Shown: positions 22,125 through 34,230, counted from the first letter of the stretch. The stretch: 64,000 bases of DNA from Petrosia ficiformis (GCA_947044365.1 OX345636.1:31516466-31580465); one strand, 5' to 3'. The notes: generated from the sequence alone by a model not told the origin. Program-made: numbers and translations.

Positions 22125-25100
22125 TTTATATATACATAATACAATAATATTATGCAGAATTATGCACCACATGAAATCAATGTGAGGTAGTGGCTTCTGT
22201 TGATACAATGCAGGGATTCTGGTATGTAATGTTTTGATTGCAGCAAAGATTTCGAAGTTACAGCAGCACATGTACTACCTCAGTGATTTTGCAAGATAGT
22301 TTGTATAAAATGTGGCTTTACTTTCAATTTTCAAGACCTTAAAAAACAAGTGACTCAAAATGTGTTGTACATGTATTGGAAGTCCAAACAAATTTTGCCA
22401 CGAGAATGCATTGCCTAGTGAAAATATTAAACCTACAGTGTACATTTGCTAATGGTTTTGTCATATCAATTGTTCGCCACATATTTTAATAAATTTTTTT
22501 TCAACTTCATCAAAAACTTCAAAATAAGGATTTGTTTAAATAGAAAAATGTTTCGTCAAAATTTAACCTACTGTTTGTGATCTAGTGATGTTTTTGTGTG
22601 GCGTTAATTCTAATTAATGCCCACACTTTAATTAATACTAGCCACACAAGTAATGATATTAGTGTATGATTAAGTGATAAAAGTGTATTGTTAACACTGT
22701 TTTTTTCCTTTCATGTACATGTATTTGAGTCAAACTGTGTATATTTCTGATTAGGTTTGATGAAGAAACGATTCATTGCTGGGAAAATTGGGTTAGCCGA
22801 CTTAATGACAACTGAAGAAGGGAGGCAAAGATTTCGAAGTTCCACAACTAATCCAACTATTGTCTATGATGAAGATACTTGTGATATTCAGAAACTTAAT
22901 TCTTCAAATTCTCTTTCCTTGGTAATAGTGAGCCTCACTGGAATGGGACGAATACCTTATTTGCTACAAGGTAGGAATACAGTATATACAGTAACAGAAA
23001 CTACCTTAGTTCTACTGTCAGTACAGTAATTACTGTCTCACTACTGTGTTATTCAATTTACAAGTATACCAATTACTGTTAAAACTATACACATGTACTG
23101 AGTGGGATAGTGAAACTACCGATTAATTACTGTACTGTATGGTGCCTTTTTATTGACATAGGGCTGGAATGAATCCTATTTTTTACTATTTGGATATCCA
23201 TTCACAGTATTGGTCCGGTACCCAGATATTTGATTTAAAAAATTTATGACTTGTTTGCACTAAACATAAGTATTACATGTACCTCTACCTCACCTTTTTG
23301 CTGTAAAGTATTTATGGATGTATCATAGATATACTTTAAACATTTAACTCTACTGTGGATAGTCAGCACCTTTTATTGTGTGTCACTTTTTGTTCATATT
23401 TTATGTGTATATTTTGGAAATTACATGTACAGTTGTATATAGATGTAAATATGTATGTCCCCCTAGGTGGTCTGAGTGAATTTGGGGTACTCCATCCTAG
23501 TTTGTGCGAAATCAGTGTTCCTGTACCTCGTCCTAAGTCATCTCTACCTCCTCCCCTAAGAGCATCCACACCAGGTAATAATCATTATACATGTGAATGT
23601 ACAACTGATTTCAATGAGGCTCTTTGCCCATAAACATAATCAAATCCAAATCCACATTCAGTAGATAGGAAAAGGCTACTAACCTACACTGTATAATAAC
23701 AAAAATACATTGTGAGTGGAAACTATATGTAGCTATCTTAAGTTCTTAACTTCTCTTAATTTCATGTTTCAAATTAATTATAACTTGGTTAGCTGGAGAG
23801 ATGTAAGAACCCATAGATACCAGAATCAAGTTTTGATACTGTCAAGAAACAGCTGTTCAAATGGGGTATTGTAGTGTCTTGGATTGTTTCATTTGTTTCT
23901 TGTTTACATGTGCCGTATCTTCAATTATTAAACCATTTTATAAAAAATTTGTACTGCATATATAATTATTATAGTAAAAACAAGTGAAAGTTATGTGCCA
24001 AAGTCAAATGTATGATGTACATGTACATGTAAATACTAAATATACATGTAAAGTGTATGTTGTTGAGGATCCAATTTATTAATTAAGGTAGTACTAGACC
24101 TTATTAAAAACTGTACTTTATAATTAATTTTACATACACTTACATTGTAATACATGTACATGTGGAGACTGGAGAGTTGTTGTTTTAATGTAAGTAATAC
24201 CTGATGCTAGAAGATCATGAAATAATTATAAAGGGAAATACAATTACATCTACATTGTACATGTATGTACATGTATATCCTAAATTCCTAATACAACAAT
24301 GTTATACAAAAACCAAGGAAACAAGTGTATATAGAGAAAAAACATCCCTATGATTGCTTTACAAATTTAAGTGAAGATAAAAGTATCCTTATGACTGCTT
24401 TGTGGTGTCCAGAATTCAGTAATCATGGCTGACTTTATCAAGCATGAAAGACAACAGCTTATTATAGTTATTATTTTGATTATCTACTCTCCTGACCTTT
24501 CAAAGGACCTTGTAGAACTTTAGGAATATATTTCAGGCAGAATAGCTAGCTATTAGTTACAGTTTCTACGTAAGCTCAACAGCTTTCTTTCTGCTGGTGT
24601 GTAGAGCTTGATCGCGCGTTCTTTTACGCGCCACGCCCATTAATTGACCGAGCTACCGGGAATGATGTAACTTCCTTAACTACGTATACAACCCATACTC
24701 GCGTAGGTGACACAAACATATATATATATATATATATAAACATACATCGAACCCGTGGGAAAGCAATCATAGGGATGGCCCTACGGGCCATAAAAAAAAA
24801 GACTTAAAATTATATTAAGTTAAAGTTATATTACTGTTATACATGTATACATGTACATCTCCGATAACATCATGTATAAGCTTAGGTTTGGTGTTGGTGT
24901 CATTGGTGGTTTCATTACCCCGGCCATCACCTAATGCCTTGTGTCAAGTTAGCCTGTTCATACAGGCATATGAGATGTTTGATTCGCACCCTGCCAGCTG
25001 AGCTGCCTTGGTAGCTCAGTTGGTAGAGCATCTGTCCGGAGTGCAGAGTGTTGTGGGTTCGAATCCCACCTGAGGCAACTCTCATTTTCATTTTTCCATT

Positions 25101-28100
25101 GCCTCAGGTGTCTTTCTTTCTTTCTTTCTTTCTTTCTACATCTCCAATAACATCATGTACATGTACATGTATAATGTACATGTATAATGTACATGTATAA
25201 GGTGTACATAATGTACATGTATAAGATGTACATGTACATGTATAATGTACATGTATAAGATGTACATGTACATGTATAATGTACATGTATAAGATGTACA
25301 TGTACATGTATAATGTACATGTATAAGATGTACATGTATAATGTACATGTATAAGATGTACATGTACATGTATAATGTACATGTATAAGATGTACATGTA
25401 CATGTATAATGTACATGTATAAGATGTACATGTACATGTATAATGTACATGTATAAGATGTACATGTACATGTATAATGTACATGTATAAGATGTACATG
25501 TACATGTAAGTGTATATAAATTATGAAGTACAGTTTTATAGTACTGCCTTAATAAACCCTTTGATCCTCAACAACATACGTACATGTATGTTTACATCAC
25601 ATATTTGACTTCGATACATACATACACTGTATAACTGTCTTTAAAGGTAATTACATAGTAAACAATATTGCAATAACCCAATACATGTGTACATAGCAAT
25701 ACTCTAAATTGGAATACACAATATATACTAGAGTGTACAACTTTACTGCTAACTTCAATACCTGTAACATGTACGTGTACATATACATGTACATGTACAT
25801 ATACATGTACATGTACATATACATGTACAGATTGTGCTACATTTACTTGTTTATGTACTTAACTGTTAATTCTACATGTGTTATACATTATTTCAAATTG
25901 TCTTGACAAAAACACCATTAAGTGTAAGCTTGGGAGGTTAGGTACATGTGTACATCCTTGGGAGGTTAGATACATGTGTACATTACACGTTCAGAAGATT
26001 AGTTATGCATGAAAAAGTAAAGATATACGTACATGTACCTGTCACTTATTATGTATATAGTACATGTACACATGTCCATGTCAGGATATGAATGGAATTG
26101 AAGTCTATACAAGAGGTACATGTACATGTATGCAGCATGCTAATATTTAAAATTACCGTTGTAGCTTTTATATGTATTTAAAAAAACTCTCTTTAGACAG
26201 TTGGATGCCAAGTGTTGTGCAATGTACATGTACTTCGTATCACTATGTACCAAAGCAAAGGAGATTATTACTACTCATGACTTGTAGTCTAACAGTTATA
26301 CAATGTACACATTGACTAGATATACAGTAATGTACATATGTATTCTAAATCACATAAAGTATTATCAATTTATTACACACATACATTGTAATCATAAATG
26401 CATTTGTTCTGTACCGGTTTCTTTAGGTATGCGTGATCAAGCTTTAGATTGGCAAACAGCTCCTCCTGTTCATGTATTATCATTTTTGATTTTGGGAAGT
26501 GAAAAAGATGCCAAAAGTGAAGAGGTCAGTAAGTTCACCTTAAGTATAATAGTCTTGTTATGTTAATAAAGAGCTAGTTTTGCAGTAAATACTGAACATT
26601 TACAATCAAGAGTGCAGATGTATTGACCCAACTATTCCAAGTTTGTCGTACTTGAAGAGTACCCAGAAGTACAACATCTGAACCTGATTCCAATACTAGT
26701 ACAACAGAACAGAGCTTTGTTTCAGATCGACGTTCAGATTCTATTGAAACAATGATTGATTTTCCTTGTTCTCAGAGAAAGAGTGATGCACTTACATTCT
26801 GCTCCTGTATACTTTGTAAATGGATCAGTTTCAATTTCTCAATATATTAATATCCTGTATGTACATGACTACCTGTTTCCACATCGCTACATACAGATTT
26901 CACAATTGTGTCACTACTTAATTATACATGTACATGTACATGTAACGTGTGTCTATTATTTACTCCTTAGTCTCTTTTATTATTTTTTTCATTTTCATAA
27001 ACAAGAGGATAAGATTCTGTGTTGTGATATTGTAGTCTAGGACCTGGGTGATATTGTAGTCTAGGACCTGGGTGATATTGTAGTCTAGGACCTGGGTGAT
27101 ATTGTAGTCTAGGACCTGGGTGATATTGTAGTCTAGGACCTGGGTGATATTGTAGTCTAGGACCTGGGTGATATTGGCAATTTTGCTGCTAGTTACTAAA
27201 TCACAGTATATACATACTGACTAACCACATGTTCCACAATTTGTCACAGCCAAAGGCATTTTGTAGACATAAAGTAGTGCCTGAAGCACCATCATAAACT
27301 TGTTCAGACTACTAAAATACTAGTCCTATCTGTAAAACATACTATAATGTACATGTAATGTTATCATCTGTTTTGCTGTAACCTTTTTTTATCAAAACAC
27401 TTTTTGTACCAGCTTGCAATTAGTGATGTGTGATACATACATGTGTACATGTATAGATATATAGAAATATCGATAGTTTCATTCAATATCGTGATACAGT
27501 ATTGGCTTTTGGGCGTATCGATACACTGGAATGGAGAATTTAGCAAACCTGGTATTTCCCATTTAAACTTAAAGCAAGCTAGTGTGCATACATTGATTGA
27601 TTTCTTTTACCATTTACAACAAAACGGGACATTTGTTTACATTTTATAAGCATTTCATGATACAGTGTCGTATCACGATATTTTTGGCTGTGATACACGA
27701 TATAATTATTTAGTTATATTATCTTATATAGCACATCCATACTTGTAGTACTGATGAATATTCTAGTCGTCAACTAGTTATAATGGATATTATTATTATG
27801 CACTGTGGTAGTATGATATAGTAGAGTGTATTGTCCCAAATATGCCTCTATTCTACATTGCATCTAGTGCTGGGAATCGGTAGAGATGCCAATATCGATT
27901 ATTAGTGCACCCAATATCGATTGATTATCGATAATATCACAGGAAGTAATTATTTACTTGACAGGAAAAACCTTCCACTAATTGGCATGAAAACAGATAA
28001 TTTGGCTATCATGTATCTAACATACAATGTAAAACCAGTTGTAAGTTAAGTTATTATGATGTTTTTTTTAAAAAACAAATGCCTTGTACTTAATGCGCAT

Positions 28101-30381
28101 ACACATAAGTACAAATCAATATCTGGTCACGATATCAATTATCACTAAATGAGTAAATGTGCTATATCGATAGCGATTATCGATATTTTGATTATCGAGT
28201 CCCAGCACTAATTGTATCGCACACTGCTTAGAGTGGGTCAATTATTAAACAGTATTGTTTCTAACATTTATTATATCGCAACTGTATTCATTACTGAATG
28301 TGGTAAGAATCCTTTCTGTCTCATGAATTGTATTTTGATGATGTAAAAGTACATGTAAGATTCCTAACTTGGTAGTCATTGGTTTCTTTGTGCTAATAGG
28401 TATTTGATTGGTTCAACATACGTTATGTTCTAAATGTCACTCCTTCTTGTCCTAATCGTTTTGAAGGAAAAGGTGTGAATTATAAGAGAATTCCTGTAAG
28501 TGATACTGGAACTCAAAAGCTATCTAACAAGTTTGAAGAAGCATTTCAGTTTATTGGTGAGAACAAAAGCATCACAGTTGCATGAGGAATATATATGTAA
28601 ACAAGGGCAAAGGAAGTTTCACTTTTATTATGTCCTCATATGTTGTGTTTGAAAACATCATGTACACTGTAATTGTGATTCATTTCTTGCTCTGTAAAGA
28701 TATTGGAGAGGTTTGGTACCTTGACTGTTTTTTGGGTGGTTTTCTTTCATAATTTGCCCACATCACAACTGCTGTAATTTTCCCACACACCATTTACTCC
28801 AAAAAAGTTGGGCAAGGATTTCTTCTTTTTGCTATAATTATGTATAATGCTTTCATTTAATTATTAGTGCATACCAGCTAGTCAGAGGTTGGTGCACTAA
28901 CGTTTATGACTCCTTTTCTATAGCATGTTTTTACTGAACTGCCATTACACACCTTGCAGATTAGCCACTGATTGATACGATAAGCTGAAAACATTGTACA
29001 TGTACATGTATGTTTGCTTTAGTACATATACATGTAAGTGTTTGCAATGAACAATACCCGATACATCAAGCGCAACATTAGTCTTATGTATGTTTTACAT
29101 GTATAGTGACCATGTTAATGAAATTTGAAAGTTTGAGAAAAATGTGGCTCACTATGCAACTGTTTTACCACAGCTTTTGTATAGGAAGCCATTGAATGTA
29201 GTGTATAGGGACTTCGAACCTCTCAGAACCAAATTTCATTACACAATAGGTGAATAGGTAGCTTTTAAAGATGACCTTAATAGGGTAAAAGCAGTTCACT
29301 AAGGCTTAAGCATTACCAGCACTTAACATTCAGTGATAAGCTTTAGCCATTCAGCAGCACAAACACTTACAGAAGTGCTTAAACGGAGGATTAGGCTGAT
29401 AAGTATCGTATTATTTGCAAAGTACATTAATTTTTGCGAACACATAGTCAGTCACATATATGTATGTAAATTTATGTATTTCTTTAATCTCTTGCAGAGG
29501 AAGCAAGGAAGAACAATGCAGTAATTCTTATTCATTGTATGGCCGGAATTTCACGCTCTGTAACCCTGACAATAGCTTACATAATGGCACACTTCAATCT
29601 TACAATGCAGAATGCTTACCAGTATGTAAAAGACAAGCGTCCAGCCATTTCTCCTAATCTCAATTTCATGGGACAGTTAGTGGAGTTCGAACAACAGTGT
29701 GCAAAAAAGCTTCCGACTGAAAAACTTGATATTTCCACATATTTTCCCACCAAGGCTCAGCTAGATGTATCGGCAAAGTTGATGGAGAAAATTATTCGCA
29801 CAGGAAGCACAAGCAGCCTTAGTGGGACAGCTATTCTTGAGTCACCAAAAGTGAAAGACCAAACAGATTCAAATCCTGCATTTTTTCAACCTTTTGTTTT
29901 AAAGCCATTAAATGCAGGAGGAAGACGGAAGAAGTTAAAAGAAGGTACTACTGCAGCAGTTTTGAGTGAGAATACTAAGCCTATAATATCAGTTGATTCT
30001 ACAGAGGAAGGTGTTGCTAAATCTACAGTTACAGAAACCGCAAGTTTTCCAAGAGGAAGGTCTACTCTTCCCAATGAGGTAGATTCCTCCTCTCCATCAA
30101 ATACAGGAACAACAAATATATGCACATCCACATCTTCAACAGTTGAAATTTTAGAAATAGAATCTCAATTGAAAAATGAATCGCTCCCAAGTTCAAGAGA
30201 AGGGACCCCAACAAAACAACTTATGGTACTTAGTGTGAAGGGAGAAAGACTGACTTTAAAGACTCGTGAAATTAGCAATACATCTCCTTCTACATCACCA
30301 GAAATATCATCTGATGACAAAGAGTGTGATAAAACAAGAGAAACAGAAGAAGACTATAGATTGCATGTTCAGAACAATTAA
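18664..30381 (+). CDS. DUSP: Dual-specificity MAP-kinase phosphatase, six coding exons
   Basis: Exons are 18664-18829, 22755-22970, 23467-23574, 26427-26524, 28400-28556 and 29498-30381. All introns are GT-AG and the phases join without a break to give 542 codons. Residues 1-150 form a rhodanese-like (CH2) domain: [20 protein letters not shown], a basic LMKKRF docking-type cluster near 57-62, and GGLSEFG at its end. Residues 165-310 are the phosphatase domain, with general-acid Asp about 231 (IPVSDTG) and nucleophile Cys 262 in HCMAGISRS. Known role: dephosphorylates Thr and Tyr of activated MAP kinases. The NFMGQL and KRPAISPN motifs place it among DUSP6/7/9 or DUSP8/16, and the long Ser/Thr-rich tail favours the latter. 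It could predate that split. Confidence 0.93.
21196..21694 (-). mobile_element. MITE family 'ATCCCTATG', copy 2
   Basis: Starts ACAAGTGTATATAGAGAAAA, then CATCCCTATATTTGCTTT. Ends GGAAAGCAATTATAGAGATG, the inverse of the start. Internal landmarks are on the opposite strand to copies 1 and 5 (GCGCCACACCCATTAATTGA). Confidence 0.85.
22066..22122. repeat. (TA)n microsatellite
   Basis: TATATA run inside phosphatase intron 1. Confidence 0.95.
24321..24796 (-). mobile_element. MITE family 'ATCCCTATG', copy 3 (most complete)
   Basis: CATCCCTATGATTGCTTT at 24343-24360 pairs with AAAGCAATCATAGGGATG near the right end, a terminal inverted repeat of about 17 bp just inside a shared ACAAGTGTATATAGAGAAAA leader. 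It lies in phosphatase intron 3. Confidence 0.88.
24877..25137 (+). mobile_element. tRNA-derived SINE
   Basis: A tRNA-like unit (25005-25077) is followed by a short unique body, GCCTCAGGTG and a (TTTC)n tail. ACATCTCC(G/A)ATAACATCATG flanks both sides (24855-24876 and 25138-25159), which looks like a long target duplication. The same flank also follows the tail of the truncated copy at 4815-4910, so it may instead belong to the repeat. SINEs rely on LINE reverse transcriptase. RNA polymerase III box A (TAGCTCAGTTGG) and box B (GGTTCGAATCC) are intact. Confidence 0.75.
25005..25077 (+). tRNA. tRNA-like unit, probably a SINE head and not a working tRNA
   Basis: 73 nt fold as a cloverleaf: acceptor GCCTTGG/CTGAGGC, D-stem GCTC/GAGC, anticodon stem TCTGT/GCAGA, T-stem GTGGG/CCCAC with TTCGAAT loop, discriminator A. 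The anticodon loop reads CCGGAGT, so position 33 is C instead of the near-universal U. The apparent anticodon GGA would be serine, yet there is no long variable arm. The unit sits inside a repeat with a microsatellite tail. A pseudo-tRNA or SINE promoter head is therefore the better reading. Confidence 0.6.
25149..25508. repeat. 34-bp TACATGTA minisatellite
   Basis: About ten units built from ATGTACATGTATAAG plus ATGTACATGTACATGTATA. It creates long reading frames with period-related peptides on the minus strand that are not genes. It lies in phosphatase intron 3, after the SINE. Confidence 0.95.
27026..27169. repeat. 24-bp tandem repeat, six identical units
   Basis: GATATTGTAGTCTAGGACCT-GGGT is repeated six times with no difference between units, in phosphatase intron 4. 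A partial seventh unit (GATATTG) follows. Perfect identity points to a recent expansion. Confidence 0.97.
27420..28235. mobile_element. Possible outer hAT-like element containing a nested MITE
   Basis: AGTGATGTGTGATAC near 27422 resembles the inverse of GTATCGCACACTGCT near 28215, suggesting the termini of an older element. The interior has ATATCGATA and CGTATCACGATA motifs. The 27865-28210 MITE lies next to the right terminus. Confidence 0.4.
27865..28210. mobile_element. hAT-type MITE with near-exact 8-bp target duplication
   Basis: Begins TAGTGCTGGGA and ends TCCCAGCACTA, a perfect 11-bp inverted pair. The flanks ATTGCATC (27857-27864) and ATTGTATC (28211-28218) are an 8-bp duplication with one difference. 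The interior of about 325 bp has repeated TATCGAT motifs and no coding. It is inserted in phosphatase intron 4. Confidence 0.87.
29498..30381 (+). CDS. DUSP: Terminal exon: phosphatase P-loop and Ser-rich tail
   Basis: Starts after TTTAATCTCTTGCAG and completes a split Glu codon. It encodes the whole catalytic P-loop, the helix after it ([15 protein letters not shown]) and about 230 residues of low-complexity tail rich in Ser, Thr and Glu. The tail has possible MAP-kinase sites such as TSPSTSPE and ends with an acidic stretch. It stops at TAA 30379-30381. AATAAA at 30507-30512 could be the poly(A) signal, giving a 3' UTR of about 150 bp. Confidence 0.92.
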
Positions 30382-31746
30382 TTAACGACTTGATTTATTG
30401 GTTTTAATGTTACACTGCACATCATCATGGACACTAAAACCTTAGTCTTGTACCCATTTCATAAGGGAGGTGTGGCTTGGGATGAGACTATACTACTAAT
30501 CCCTATAATAAAATAATTGATAAGGTTTTCTCATTATTATTATTGTTACTTAGATTATAGCTAATTAAAATACAGCAATCTGATTGGTTAATTAGAGTTT
30601 TTTTTTTTTTAAAGACTGGATCTGTTGAATTGACTTTACAAATTTGCCAAAGTTGACTACACTTTGCTGTCTTTCTGCAACTAAAGAAAAAGAGCAGAGT
30701 AAGCCACCATTTGAATGTCATCCTGCTGGAGTCATTGTGGTGTTCATAACACCAAAGATCGTCGGCGTCTTCAACAACTTCTCCGGGCCAGGCACCTTTT
30801 CCCGTAAAAGGGAGGGTGTTGGGCTGTTGGGCTGTTGGCTTGGTTGACCCATTTAAATCAAAATGGCACACTTCTGTTGTGTAACTTGTTAACATAAAGG
30901 AGAGTGTTGCCTTCTCTGTTAGCTGTAGCATTGGCTAAGTGTTCACTAAACAGTGGTTGAAGAGGTGGCTCAGCACACACATCAATGATCAGTAAAATCA
31001 TGAATCTCACTATGGCTCACACTATGGGCATATGCTCAGAACAGAATTCAGGCATGCATGCTTCAGTTTAGTCTTTTGCCCAGATCATGACACCCTACAG
31101 TCGAAAGACGGTCTGGAACAGTTGCTTCAAACTCTTGATCAAAGTTAAGCATCACGTAATGTTCAACTATTTTTGTTATTGTCCTTTATGTGTAGAAAGG
31201 ACATTAGACGACACGTTGACCAAGAATTTTAGACAACTGTCTTTTGCCAGTAGGGTGTGGGAGTCTGGGGATGAGACTAGATACAATAACCACATAGCAG
31301 ATGTTAATTACAGTCTCACATTGCTGATTGTTGCTACCAGCTCCTGCATGAAATCTGTGCAAGACAAATCAAAATCAATTTCATCATGCTTTGTCATAAT
31401 CAAAGATGGCAGCAACATACTATTTAGGAAAAAAAAACTAGGATCAGTATTCCTGAAGCAACACTGACAATAAATTTTATTGGATACAATAGTATGAAGT
31501 CCAAGCCGCTAAACGCCATTGAAAATGCACGTGTTCATAATTCTGTCATACTTCATTGACAATGATTCTGTGCATAGACTGATATGTTTGTACATGTACT
31601 CTGTTGTAGTCTTGTAAAACCAGTAGCTATGATCATTAACCATTGTGAATAACAGTGCTCTCTGTTCTACATCTACTTGCATGATTTATGTCGTGTGATA
31701 GTTTGTCACCAGGCATTCCCATTCCATAATGTGGTATCATGTTGAG
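30382..31746. other. No supported gene
   Basis: After the phosphatase 3' end, open frames exist on both strands (plus 31087-31467, minus 30503-30931) without a recognisable domain, splice context or repeat identity. The minus-strand stretch 30610-30860 has a protein-like feel in two frames but could not be identified. Confidence 0.5.
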
Positions 31747-32268
31747 GGTGGTACTAGGGAGTGGGCAGATGCGACTCCAATCAGTTTCAAAATGGAATAT
31801 TATATAATAGCTCCTGTAATTGAAGAAATATGGCTAAAATCTACATTTTTGCAATAATGATAAGTACCAAACCACGAAAGCCACGCCCACCAATCATGGC
31901 CTGCACCAAGTACAATGCATTTCGAGAAACGCATAAAGCTGTTTTCTGAAAATTCATTTTACTTTTATAGTTACAAGCTGAAGAAAGCTGAATTCTGTAG
32001 CTTTTCAGTGAAACCATAAAATTTACCTTTCTAGACACTATCAAACTCTGATCTTTCTCAGAGAGCAACTACAGTTACTCCGCCATTGTTTCCCTCCAAC
32101 CACCCACCCATGGGGCGTGTTTAGGTTTGTTTCTGAAAATCAGTGAAAACATTTAGGCCCTATAATTATACCCCCAGGTGGGTGTGGCTTCCCAAAAATA
32201 CAAAATGGAACCAGATTGTATGCAGCAAGAAGCTTGGAGTTTCATCTACCCCTCCCCCTAGTACAACC
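31747..32268. mobile_element. TTAA-type MITE, copy B
   Basis: Same termini as copies A and C: GGTGGTACTAGGGAGTGGGC at the left, CCCCTAGTACAACC at the right. The flanks are TTGA and TTAT, so the target duplication has decayed. It is shorter than copy A because part of the right arm is deleted. Confidence 0.8.
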
Positions 32269-33500
32269 TTATTAAGGCTTTGAATTTTATAAGGTTGAAA
32301 TTTTACAACTTCCTACCAGAAAGGAAGTACCACCCATTTAATAGAATACTTGAGTATTGTTCAAAATGCACATACTTTGTTGAATGTGGTCAGGGCACTA
32401 AAAGGATCATGTTGATGTATGTGTGATGTACACATTTGCTTTCTAGCTAATTCTAGTGAGAGAGAAAGGGATTACACGTAGTGTATGTTGTGTCCCAGCA
32501 TCAGATCAAAGCTTTCTCGTCAACTGAATCCAGGTTCTTTGCAACTTTCTGGATTTACTGGAGCAATGTATCAATACTGCTACCAATTATCGCAAACGCA
32601 GCATCACTTTTAAGTTTTAAGTGTGCTGTTATACGATATGCTTGATCATGTTTCCGTGGTAGCCATAGAAATGGTACACCCCCGGAAGTGCCACATTCCA
32701 CCTCTTAGAAGATGAATTTCGCCCCACTTCCGAGCAACTAATAATTCTGCAGTACAATTTGTGGAGACCAGATCCGCTCAACCCTCTTTAAAGAATAGAA
32801 GTAAAGTGGGAACTACTCCTGTGCTATTTATATGTGAGTGTTTTTGTTTTTTTTTTTGCTTCTGTATCCAGATATTATATTTATTATGATACTATTTTGT
32901 TGTGCACTATGTAGATTTTAGTATTATATTTGTTTCTAAGCATACTACAAGATGACCTTGTTTGGGTGGCGGTCAGTAAATCTGTAAACTGTTAGGAGTT
33001 TGTGAAATGAGTGACTTGCATGCACCTAAGCACTACTTGACGCTATAGTTCCAACTTGTCTGTTGTTTAGAACAAATGTAGTTTGTTAGAAAGGTATATT
33101 GGTATAATAGTACTTCCCATCTAGGCAACATTAGCCCTGGAGAACAGCTCCCCGCTTATCATCTGGGTGACACCTTTCCTCCTCTTTAACTGTATCTGGC
33201 CATGTGTTGGCCATAGTTCTGCAAAATTAATTAATAGTCGTCTTTTCCTCCCAAAAATCCACATACATGCTATCATTGCTATGGCCTGCAATCCCCCTAG
33301 CTGTTGTTAAGTTACGAATACACTTAATAGGTGACTTTTCCTAATGAATTTACACCTGTTGTGAAGGAATATGTGGGTGGACCTTTCCTTTCAGTAGATC
33401 AACAGTTGTGTTTATTTCTTTGTTGTGGTCTTATTATCAAATGCTGTGTTACTCTTACTGTTAATCTGTGGGATAGGTAGTGAACAGAGAGAGCATTTCC
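32269..33500. other. No supported gene
   Basis: No recognisable coding. A GTGAGT donor-like site at about 32832 after an open stretch was considered and not accepted. Confidence 0.5.
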
Positions 33501-33504
33501 TTAA

Positions 33505-33862
33505 TCTGCGGTGGCCCTGAAGGTCGCGATAGTCCCAACGTTCTACGTGACAATCCCAACGTTCTACGCGACAATCCCAACGTTCTATGCGACAATCCCA
33601 ACATTCTACACGAAGGTCTCTAACGTTCTATGCTAGGCCAGTATTAATTAGAGCCACGCCTCAAAAATTAATTCTTGCTATAAAATTTACATGGCATCAA
33701 TTGTCATTACCAGCTTTTTACTGTTGGTGCTTTGTGTTTATGGCTGTGCAGGACTATCCCGAGATGACCCTGAAGTCAACAGTAAGTGACTAAGTTTGTA
33801 CATAATTACCAATAACATCCATTTGCTCTCTATCTATCTTTATATAAATCATAATTTCAAGT

Positions 33863-33929
<67 letters not shown>

Positions 33930-34226
33930 ATATGGTGTACAAACTTAGTCACTTACTGTTGACTTCAGGATGCTGGCCTAGTTAACACATTGTCACATAG
34001 GACCTTCGCGTAGAATGTTGGGATTGTCACATGAATGTTAGAGACCTTCGCATAGAACACATAGCACGTTGGGATTGTCACAGAGAACGTTGGGATTGTC
34101 GCGTAGAACGTTGGGATTGTCGCGTAGAACGTTGGGATTGTCACGTAGAACGTTGGGATTGTCGCGTAGAACGTTGGGATTGTCACGTAGAACGTTGGGA
34201 CTATCGCGACCTTCAGGGCCACCGTA
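33505..34226. mobile_element. Non-autonomous element with 21-bp tandem repeats in both termini
   Basis: Outer ends are CGGTGGCCCTGAAGGTCGCG and its inverse. Inside each end is an array of the 21-bp unit GTCGCGTAGAACGTTGGGATT or its inverse: about four units on the left (33530-33615) and about eight on the right (34010-34200). Inner arms (CTGAAGTCAACAGTAAGTGA, 33769-33802 and 33935-33969) also pair, around a central TA run. TTAA occurs just outside at 33501-33504 and 34227-34230. The left arm carries about 120 bp with no counterpart on the right. Reading frames in the right array are repeat artefacts. Confidence 0.82.
33858..33922. repeat. (TA)n at the centre of the foldback element
   Basis: More than 30 TA units at the turn of the inverted repeat. 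Confidence 0.95.
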
Positions 34227-34230
34227 TTAA

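Larger units (their letters stand above)
18830..22754 (+). other. Phosphatase intron 1
   Basis: Contains MITE copy 2 and a long TA run at 22066-22122. No other coding exon in phase was recognised. Small frames at 18913 and 19306 have no domain content. Confidence 0.8.

Noticed and set aside
25104..25505. Three overlapping minus-strand frames up to 133 codons
   Set aside because: They follow the 34-bp minisatellite in all frames and encode only its periodic peptide.
26600..26850. Ser/Thr-rich open stretch in phosphatase intron 4 ([18 protein letters not shown])
   Set aside because: Two frames are open over the same DNA, there is no convincing donor, and the flanking exons join in phase without it. 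Could be an old exon, but not supportable.
30503..31467. Open frames downstream of the phosphatase on both strands
   Set aside because: No domain, no good splice sites, and competing frames on opposite strands. Possibly decayed coding of unknown origin.
32680..32834. Open stretch ending in GTGAGT upstream of the 33.5-kb element
   Set aside because: No acceptor, no recognisable protein, and stops in the most protein-like frame.
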